Assembly (NCBI GenBank): GCA_945881905.1
Contig: CAMCVV010000025.1
Coordinates: 1-32,239, forward strand
Length of the DNA stretch: 32,239 nucleotides
Direction: 5' to 3'
Source: Paenibacillus alvei
Lineage (GTDB): Bacteria > Bacillota > Bacilli > Paenibacillales > NBRC-103111
This document shows positions 24,143-32,239 of the stretch, in pieces; positions within the stretch are counted from its first letter, which is position 1; each line of letters opens with the position of its first letter. Below the pieces are notes generated by a model that was not told the DNA's origin, made no database searches, and saw only the letters and a list, made by a program, of their open reading frames with translations. Both the position numbers and the translations under genes were made by a program.

Positions 24143-24771
24143 GATGAAACCTCCGTTGATTCTAGTTGTAAAATGGATATAATTACCATTTCCATCTTAT
24201 ATAATAACAAATGAAGGCCTAAATCACAAATGCAGGTATGTTCGTGTGTTATCAATGGATAACAGAAGCTTGTGCGTTATCCTCTGTCCAAGGCGTTATC
24301 TCGTCTGTAGCCGTAAGACGGGGAAGGGGATTTCTGGGAATGAAGATTCCTGATGATGAAGACCATCGTTGCATGACAATAAGAGCAGGAAAGATCCTGC
24401 CCACGTGTCCCATCTTAAAGATCTCCTGTTAGACGAAAGAAATCATACAATAATGATACGATTGATACCCCCCTAATTAATCTAGCTGTGACAGATCTCT
24501 AGAATGAGTAGAGTTAGCATAGAGGGCTCTAGCGGCGATGAGAAAGCATCAGAACGTTGGAGTACAGCAGTTACGTTCTCCATTGTTGTTGATGCGGACT
24601 TGCTGACGAAGGTGATGATATAGCTTCAGAATCTACGTTCTACCGAGATCAGTCAGGCATTAATCCGACATAGACGAACTGCTTAACGCATACATGGGCG
24701 AGAGATCTGCGACAACTTGTATAACAATCGCCGTTGTAGAACTATGCCAAGCAATATTCACTTCAATGCAA
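24143..24771. other. Intergenic region between the restriction operon and the toxin operon
   Basis: No intact gene. It has a perfect hairpin GCAGGA-AAGA-TCCTGC (24385-24400) without a U-tract. Near 24545-24690 the plus strand reads, across a frame break, VVDADLLTKVDDIA and STEISQALIRHRR, faintly like a ribbon-helix-helix antitoxin; this is not strong enough for a gene call. The minus strand just upstream of 24142 is AT-rich and presumably carries the toxin promoter. Confidence 0.4.
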
Positions 24772-27700
24772 TCAAACTTTACCACCCACGCCTCTAAACT
24801 TCTCAACAATCGCAGCAATTTTTTGGAAAACACTCTGTTTTTTAGTTAAGTATTCAGGATTGATAACGCTCATTTTAGGCAGAATCCCGTTAAGTTCCGT
24901 ACCATTTTCACTAGCATACTCTCTTTTTAATGAAATCAATATATACCTTTTTGCTGCTACTTCATTAAGTTTTTCCGTATTAATCAACTCTTCTACTTCA
25001 CGTTTTTGCTCAATTTGGGCAAATGAAAAGAATGCATCAATAATACTTGCTTTATCTTGAATCTTGTCTAAGTCTGTTTGGTTGATGAAGTCGACTACTA
25101 AGCTTTCTTTTGCTCGGTTCCCTACACTAGAACGAATTAAACGACGCACCTCATCAACCAATAAACTTTTATCTTTTACATTTTTGTTTTTTTCAAATAT
25201 CAATTCAAGAATGTAATCTAGATTGATTTCTTGTGATTTGAGAAGCTCTACCTCAAAGACAATATCATCCCAATCCATAGAGGGATTGTCTTTTTCTTGC
25301 CCAGTATTTTCACGACGAAGCCATTCGCGAATATCATTATATGAAGAACGATAATCCTGAATGGTTCTTTCTTCTGGTACTCGAATTTCTTGCATCGCTG
25401 CTATATCTTCATCTGTCACATAATAAGTTGTTTTGAAATTTTCCTTTGCTTCAGGATCAGTCATATCTACCGATTGTAAAGCTTTTAAACCTGAGAATTC
25501 ATCATAGTTCTGCAAGATGTGTTCAATACGCAGATATTCACCAAAGAGTTTAACAAAATCTTTTTTATCCTTTTCAGTATCGATCTCATCCATATGAGGA
25601 AACCGTTCCGTTAACTCTTTTACGACCTCTACGTATCCACGACGAGCTTCACCGGTTGCCACTTCAGTGAATCCTTCCATATATGCATTATAGCTTTTTT
25701 CTAGCACCACATTTTTAGTGTTCTTATCTCCAAATAGCGTAATGGCGTCTATGGTTGCTTGTTCCAAATTTCTGAATGTCACAATATTGCCAAAGGTTTT
25801 CGTCGAATCATAAATACGATTTGTTCGAGAAAAAGCTTGAATTAAACCATGAAACCTCAGATGTTTATCAACAAATAATGTATTTAAGGTAGGCGCATCA
25901 AAACCCGTTAGAAACATACCTACAACAATCAACAAATCAATTTCTTTGTTTTTGACTCGTTCCGCGAGGTTGCCATAATAATTTTGGAATTCTTTGCTCT
26001 CTACACCATAATTGGCTTTAAACATAGCATTATAGTCTTGAATCGCCATAGTCAAGAACTCCTTGGCACTGCTATCCATTGCTGAGGGTTCAAACGTTTC
26101 ATCTTGAATTTCACCTATCGCATGTTGCTCTTCATTAGCAGCATAGGAGAATATGGTAGCAATCTTAAGGGGTCGATTACTTTCCTTTTGTAAATGATTT
26201 AATGATTCGTAGTAGAGCTTGGCTGCGTCAACACTACTCACAGCAAACATGGCATTAAATCCTTTTCCATTCGCAAGTAGGCGATGTGTTTTTGCTCTAT
26301 ACTGATTAAGAATGTATTGAGAAATCTCTTTGATCCGTTCAGGATGAAGTAAAGCTTCTTTAATTTCTGCTGCAGATAGCTTCTTCTCGTCCTGTTCTGC
26401 TTCAACCGATTTGAACTTGGGACGCACATCGATATAATCCACTTTGAACTTTAACACTTTCTCATCTCGAATGGCATCGGTAATGACATATGAATGCAGC
26501 TCTCGACCAAAGACAGTCGCAGTGGTGTCCGAACCTAACGCATTTTCTGTAAAAATAGGCGTACCTGTAAATCCAAATGGATAGAACTTCTTAAACTTTT
26601 TCTTGATATTTTTTTGAGCTTCTCCAAATTGTGAACGGTGCGCTTCATCAAAAATAAATACGACTTGCTTATGATAAATAGCTAGATCTGTTTCGCTTTT
26701 CATGAGGTTGTTCAGCTTTTGAATCGTCGTCACAATAATTTTATTATCATTTTTTTCAATGTTATGCTTCAATCCTGCAGTATTCTCTGAACCATTCACA
26801 CTATCAGGAGAGAATCGCTGATATTCTTTCATCGTCTGATGATCTAGATCTTTCCGATCTACAACAAAGAATACTTTATCGATAAAATCCAGTTCCGTAG
26901 CCAAGCGAGCTGCTTTAAAGCTCGTCAGGGTTTTCCCTGAACCCGTGGTATGCCAAATATATCCGCCACTTTCAAGGGTACTCCATTGTTTTGCTTGGTA
27001 GGTACTCTTGATTTTCCATAATATTCTTTCTGTAGCGGCAATTTGATATGGACGCATAACCAGCAGATGATCGCTCACATCAAACACGGAATATTTCAGG
27101 AGTACATTCAATAACGTATCTTTCTGAAAAAATGTAGCAGTGAAATCTTTTAGATCTTTAATCAGGATATTATCCGCTTTGGCCCAGTTCATCGTAAAAT
27201 CATAACTGTTCTTATCCCGTTTTGTCGTATTCGCAAAATAACGGCTATCGGTACCATTAGAGATCACGAATATCTGTAGATACTTATATAGAGAGTTTTC
27301 CGAATTGAAGCTTTCTTTACTGTACCTGTGAACCTGATTGAAGGCTTCTCGAATCGCAATCCCACGCTTTTTGAGCTCCACTTGTAAGAGTGGTAAGCCA
27401 TTGACTAAGATCGTAACATCATATCGATTAGATTGCGTTCCTTGTTGTTCGAATTGGGATATGACCTGCACTTTATTACTCACCATATTCTTTTTGTCTA
27501 CGAGGTAAATGTTCTGAATACGTCCATCATCAAAAACAAAATCATAAACATAATTGTCGTGAATTTTACGGGTTTTATCGATGTAATTATCACTTGGTTT
27601 ATCCAAAAACTCCTGACAGAATCTCATCCATTCCGCATCTGAGAATTGCACATGATTAAGTAATTGCAGCTGCACACGAACATTAGCAAGCAACTGTTCA

Positions 27701-27870
27701 GGAGTGGTTATACGGGGTAGATGTTCATAGCCTTGATTGATTAGATCTTGAATGAGTTCGCGTTCTAAATTAGCTTCTGTCTGATAGCCAACCCCTTGTT
27801 CTACGATCTTGGTATATTTATCTAGAACGATAAAGTTATTTGATTCTGCGATGGGTTTATACTCGATCAT
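24772..27870 (-). CDS. hsdR: Type I restriction enzyme R (HsdR) subunit
   Basis: A 1,032-residue motor-nuclease subunit that translocates and cuts unmodified DNA in complex with M2S. The N-terminal PD-(D/E)xK nuclease is visible in [21 protein letters not shown] (about 150-170). The superfamily 2 helicase has Walker A TTGSGKT (about 310), [21 protein letters not shown], and motifs V-VI near [13 protein letters not shown] and QAFSRTNR. The C-terminal helical part (about 800-1032) contacts the methylase. Length and sequence style match the type IC (EcoR124-like) group. Its ATG overlaps the hsdS stop by four bases. Intact as far as can be seen. Confidence 0.95.
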   Translation of the reverse strand: MIEYKPIAESNNFIVLDKYTKIVEQGVGYQTEANLERELIQDLINQGYEHLPRITTPEQLLANVRVQLQLLNHVQFSDAEWMRFCQEFLDKPSDNYIDKTRKIHDNYVYDFVFDDGRIQNIYLVDKKNMVSNKVQVISQFEQQGTQSNRYDVTILVNGLPLLQVELKKRGIAIREAFNQVHRYSKESFNSENSLYKYLQIFVISNGTDSRYFANTTKRDKNSYDFTMNWAKADNILIKDLKDFTATFFQKDTLLNVLLKYSVFDVSDHLLVMRPYQIAATERILWKIKSTYQAKQWSTLESGGYIWHTTGSGKTLTSFKAARLATELDFIDKVFFVVDRKDLDHQTMKEYQRFSPDSVNGSENTAGLKHNIEKNDNKIIVTTIQKLNNLMKSETDLAIYHKQVVFIFDEAHRSQFGEAQKNIKKKFKKFYPFGFTGTPIFTENALGSDTTATVFGRELHSYVITDAIRDEKVLKFKVDYIDVRPKFKSVEAEQDEKKLSAAEIKEALLHPERIKEISQYILNQYRAKTHRLLANGKGFNAMFAVSSVDAAKLYYESLNHLQKESNRPLKIATIFSYAANEEQHAIGEIQDETFEPSAMDSSAKEFLTMAIQDYNAMFKANYGVESKEFQNYYGNLAERVKNKEIDLLIVVGMFLTGFDAPTLNTLFVDKHLRFHGLIQAFSRTNRIYDSTKTFGNIVTFRNLEQATIDAITLFGDKNTKNVVLEKSYNAYMEGFTEVATGEARRGYVEVVKELTERFPHMDEIDTEKDKKDFVKLFGEYLRIEHILQNYDEFSGLKALQSVDMTDPEAKENFKTTYYVTDEDIAAMQEIRVPEERTIQDYRSSYNDIREWLRRENTGQEKDNPSMDWDDIVFEVELLKSQEINLDYILELIFEKNKNVKDKSLLVDEVRRLIRSSVGNRAKESLVVDFINQTDLDKIQDKASIIDAFFSFAQIEQKREVEELINTEKLNEVAAKRYILISLKREYASENGTELNGILPKMSVINPEYLTKKQSVFQKIAAIVEKFRGVGGKV

Positions 27871-29078
27871 TCATTTCCCTCCTCTTTGGGAAAGCTAAGG
27901 AGCTTGTTACGGTAGTATTCGTATTGTTTTTGACGCAACTTGATTTCACGAGGTAACCCCTCGGTGATTGAAGTGGTCCAGGCATCGAATTTATCTAAGA
28001 TAGAGACGATGCGGGCTTGTTCTTGAAGGGGGGGGATGGGGATTTTATATGCTTTTATAATTCCAGCATTCAAGTCTCCTCTTGCACCTTGCCCAAGGTT
28101 TTTTATATATTCGTACTGACTGCTAACCCAATGAAACACATATCTATAATTGGCTTTATTTGCGTTAATTTCTAAACATAGACAGTGTTGATTTGTTGTA
28201 AGTTGAATTTTATTTATTGCAGATCGACCTGCAGTAGCACCAGAAATTGCTATGATCACGCAGTTTTCTGGAACCCATTTCACTGCAGTTTTTTTTAATG
28301 CGCTTTCTGTTATTTTTATCTCTGTTTCATATATATCTACAAAACGCACTTCTTGTGTTCTTAACCAAGGAATACTCCCGTTATTGTAATAACCCGCACT
28401 ATTTGCAAGTGGTGTTGCGCCTGAATATGATTTAATTATTATGTCACTCAGCGAACCCATCGGCACTCCCTCGTCAAAAGTCAACAACTGATCGCGGTAA
28501 TAAGTGTATTGCTTTTTACGAGCTGTAAGCTCTGCTGTAAGCTCTGCTGTAAGCTCTGTGAAGGTGTCCAAGATACGGACGATTTCGTTTTGGATGTGAA
28601 GGGGGGGGATGGGGATTATGAATGTTCGTAGAGCTTTCAATCCCAAGTTTTTGATTGTTGAACCTGTTTTTTGAATTTCAAAATATTTTTTAGAAAAATC
28701 TGTTTGTAAGAAATAAAAAAGGTATTTTGAATAGAGTTCGGATGATTTAATATTAAAAAAGGCAACAGATTTCCCAAGTACAATTTTTTCATTATTAAAT
28801 AATGAAACGCTCCCAATGGTGCCGTTGATAGACAAAAAAACAGTGTCTTTAACTGTAAAAACAATCCCATATTTTTTAAACATCGAATCATCCACTTTTT
28901 TTGTTTTGTCATTATAAACAATTACTCCATTATCTAGATTATTTCCATTTATGAACACATATCCCCCATTATCATCATATATTGGAGTTCCATGTAAACC
29001 GTCTCCAATTACACACAAATCACGCAACGTCTTCCACTCCACCTCAACCCCATCCAGCAATTTCTCCATAATGTCCAT
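27867..29078 (-). CDS. hsdS: Type I restriction specificity (HsdS) subunit
   Basis: A 403-residue DNA-recognition subunit with two target-recognition domains, each followed by a conserved helical spacer. TRD1 is about 15-150, then [17 protein letters not shown] and the central spacer with ELTA repeats and [16 protein letters not shown] (about 165-200). TRD2 is about 205-335, then [17 protein letters not shown] and [15 protein letters not shown]. The two spacers are the type IC pattern. TRD sequences are not known to me, so the target cannot be predicted. ATG 29078 lies three bases after the fic stop; an in-frame ATG at 29069 is an alternative. Confidence 0.94.
   Translation of the reverse strand: MDIMEKLLDGVEVEWKTLRDLCVIGDGLHGTPIYDDNGGYVFINGNNLDNGVIVYNDKTKKVDDSMFKKYGIVFTVKDTVFLSINGTIGSVSLFNNEKIVLGKSVAFFNIKSSELYSKYLFYFLQTDFSKKYFEIQKTGSTIKNLGLKALRTFIIPIPPLHIQNEIVRILDTFTELTAELTAELTARKKQYTYYRDQLLTFDEGVPMGSLSDIIIKSYSGATPLANSAGYYNNGSIPWLRTQEVRFVDIYETEIKITESALKKTAVKWVPENCVIIAISGATAGRSAINKIQLTTNQHCLCLEINANKANYRYVFHWVSSQYEYIKNLGQGARGDLNAGIIKAYKIPIPPLQEQARIVSILDKFDAWTTSITEGLPREIKLRQKQYEYYRNKLLSFPKEEGNE
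28522..28557 (-). repeat. 12-base tandem repeat (x3) in hsdS coding ELTA
   Basis: Three perfect consecutive copies of GCTGTAAGCTCT (plus strand) encode [12 protein letters not shown] in the central spacer of HsdS. In EcoR124I versus EcoR124II, two or three copies of the equivalent TAEL unit set the spacing of the recognition site by one base. Confidence 0.9.
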
Positions 29079-29080
29079 AG

Positions 29081-29682
29081 TTAAACCTCATCCGTCTTGA
29101 ATTCACTATATCCCTCATAGTAATAACTGACATCTATCCCTTTCATAAATAAATCACGGTTATCAATGTCAGGGGTAAGGGCTTGTTTCAGGAAATATTT
29201 AATCTCTACATCTTGAACAACACTTCGTCGCATAGCGGATAGATACTCCTCTTTGTCTACAAGATTCCAATCGATCACCTGTGTAATCTCTTGTTTGAGT
29301 ATAAGGTCAAGCCATATCCGAGTAGCTCGTCCATTCCCTTCACGAACAGGGTGAGCAATGTTCATCTCCACATATTTCTCAATGATTTGATCAAAGGTCG
29401 TTTGAGGCATTTGATCAATATGCGTGAGTGAAGCCTCCAGATACATCACAGGAGCAAAGCGGAAATCTCCTTTGGACATATGGACCGTTCTCATCTTTCC
29501 GGCAAAGTCATATATATCTTCAAATAAATAATTGTGAATGTAGGCCAGTCCCTTATAAGTTCCTACTTGTACCTTGGCAATATCTCCAGAGTCAAACAGC
29601 TGTTTGGCTTTTTGTTTGCTTATTTTCTCTTCTGCTTTTGAGAGTTCGATCTGATTGGTAATATTCAATTTATTATCGATCA

Positions 29683-29686
<4 letters not shown>
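29081..29686 (-). CDS. Fic-domain protein with C-terminal inhibitory motif (class III-like)
   Basis: A 201-residue protein whose Fic active loop is [12 protein letters not shown] (His112-Arg123). This is the catalytic core for AMP transfer (HxFx(D/E)GNGRxxR), with Val in place of the usual Phe at position three. Upstream are [20 protein letters not shown] and FAPV, the beta-flap and helix region. At the C-terminus S187-YYY-E191-G192 fits the (S/T)xxxE(G/N) inhibitory motif, placed C-terminally as in class III Fic proteins, so activity is probably self-restrained. It is encoded inside the restriction operon, overlapping hsdM by four bases and three bases before hsdS. Whether it modifies the restriction enzyme, the host or something else is unknown. 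Confidence 0.92.
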
Positions 29687-31230
<1,544 letters not shown>

Positions 31231-31546
31231 TGGTATACCTCCAATTATGAGTATGAGCACTCTCGGAAACTCCAAAACTCCGAGATTGATCTGTTTTTTA
31301 TTCTACTATTTCAACCAAATATACTTGAACATGAAGTGAAACTTACCGCGAGGTCCTTACCTACATACTGTTCCTAGACCTGCTATTGGGTTTAGAATAT
31401 GTCCTTCTCCGCACGGATGTTCTTCTACACGTAAATGATTGGGATTCTCAATATATCCAACATTATCCTGAAGCTCTGTTACATGATGATCAGGTATAAA
31501 GACCTGAGATTTTTATTGATATGCATACGTAGACAGCTGTTCATTG
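31231..31546. other. Region upstream of hsdM without a gene
   Basis: No gene is visible; the hsdM promoter should be here. I find no strong -35/-10 pair. Confidence 0.3.
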
Positions 31547-31690
31547 TTATAACAGCTTTAACAGTGCTTCTTTCTTTTCCGAGTTAAGTGTAGATTGTGA
31601 TACGCCAGAATCTTTTGCTAGCTTATATATGGATCAATTTCGTTCATCTAGTAATTGTTTGATTCTGCTTAAACTATCCACAATGCACAT
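31547..31690 (-). pseudogene. XRE-type helix-turn-helix regulator, decayed
   Basis: Minus-strand ATG 31690 begins MCIVDSLSRIKQLLDERN, then TGA where Trp (TGG) is usual, then SIYKLAKDSGVSQSTLNS and an unrelated short tail. The SIYKLAKDSGVSQSTL helix-turn-helix is typical of XRE repressors. The stop and the truncated C-terminus show inactivation. Confidence 0.65.
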
Positions 31691-32207
31691 GCCTTATATC
31701 ACAAATGATATAACTACCATAATACAACATTAATGTAATATATTAAAGTATTTGTAATATATGGAAGTTATTAATTGAATTCTATTCAAATAAGTAGTCA
31801 TCCATAGCGGTCTAACTTTTATATGTCATATATATCTATCAATTTCCAGAACGTATATCATACTTCGATTTCAATATCTAATTCCTAATAGTGTGTAGTT
31901 ATGGGTGCGTCATCCTGACACCCCTCGTCTAAAAATTGTTAATACGTGTTTATTGGGTATTGTCATTCTACGTCGAATAAGGGAATGAATCGTTCTTCAT
32001 TATTGAATATGACTTTGACTATTGATCTTGAGAGATATTGAGTAAAGATTAGGGTTGGTATCTTGGTCGTTAATGGCTTGTTCATCTCACGAAGGTATAA
32101 ACTTTCTAGGATTGGGTGTAATTGCTATTCGATGTGCTTCATTTCGTCACAGGAAAGCTCATCACTTTTTTTAATCGAGAAGTGAATTATTCAGTGGTGA
32201 AAGGAGG
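31691..32207. other. AT-rich non-coding stretch
   Basis: No gene. A small hairpin, GGGTG-N11-CACCC, lies near 31902-31922. Confidence 0.3.
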
Positions 32208-32239
32208 GTGTTCCTGAAAACAAAAAAACGCAGGAAATT
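32208..32239 (+). CDS. Possible 5' end of a further gene (cut by window edge)
   Basis: AAAGGAGG (32200-32207) is followed by GTG 32208 at no spacing and CTG 32214 at six bases, then Lys/Arg-rich codons (KTKKRRK) to the edge. Spacing favours the CTG. Too little is visible to identify the gene. Confidence 0.25.
   Translation, partial: MFLKTKKRRK

Noticed and set aside
24238-24432. Plus-strand 64-codon frame
   Set aside because: No ribosome site, spans a hairpin, and no recognisable family.
24545-24690. Ribbon-helix-helix antitoxin remnant
   Set aside because: Only short stretches across a frame break look similar; composition by chance cannot be excluded.

Overview
The window looks like chromosomal DNA of a spore-forming Bacillota, most likely Bacillales and Paenibacillus-like. 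The signs are a split sporulation sigma factor gene (sigK), an HPr-kinase homologue, strong AGGAGG-type ribosome binding sites with some TTG/GTG starts, and a SwrC-type RND pump. The assignment rests on gene content only. Many genes are on the minus strand and several loci are decayed.

Positions 1-2398 hold most of a large secreted modular protein (minus; it runs off the left edge). It has a signal peptide, Thr/Pro linker, PPC-like domain, FN3 domain, hydrophobic pre-toxin region and a toxin-like end, with a clear sigma-A-like promoter. Positions 2400-4250 are non-coding or decayed and include a short ORF-less group II intron-like RNA directly behind a long hairpin. A ybjQ-type gene and a frame-broken small membrane-protein gene follow (4280-4786).

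The centrepiece is a skin-type element of about 8.56 kb (about 5224-13790) that interrupts sigK. The 3' half of sigK is at 4860-5225 and the 5' half at 13787-14126, both minus. A large serine recombinase of the SpoIVCA type lies just inside the boundary next to the 3' half. Both boundaries share TCTC. Joining there restores an uninterrupted 233-codon SigK, and the excised circle would carry a perfect AGACA-N5-TTC-TC-GAA-N5-TGTCT dyad. The cargo shows no phage genes: an OmpR-type response regulator, its sensor kinase, a SwrC-type RND efflux pump and a ROK-family sugar kinase.

Positions 14369-20387 hold a LytTR-only regulator, an oxidoreductase pair (Gfo/Idh/MocA plus aldo/keto reductase), a minus-strand set (divergent HPr-kinase paralogue, FucU-type mutarotase, frame-broken sugar isomerase), and a diacylglycerol-kinase-family lipid kinase. 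A fragment of a hydroxyacid dehydrogenase follows.

Positions 20931-24142 form a polymorphic-toxin locus: a small secreted toxin-like protein followed by three near-identical tandem genes, each encoding two Imm53-like domains. Positions 24772-31230 hold a type I restriction-modification operon, hsdM-fic-hsdS-hsdR, with coupled overlaps. Its HsdS carries three ELTA linker repeats, as in the EcoR124 family, and its Fic protein carries a C-terminal class III inhibitory motif. The right end (31231-32239) is mostly non-coding, with a decayed XRE-type repressor and possibly the start of another gene.
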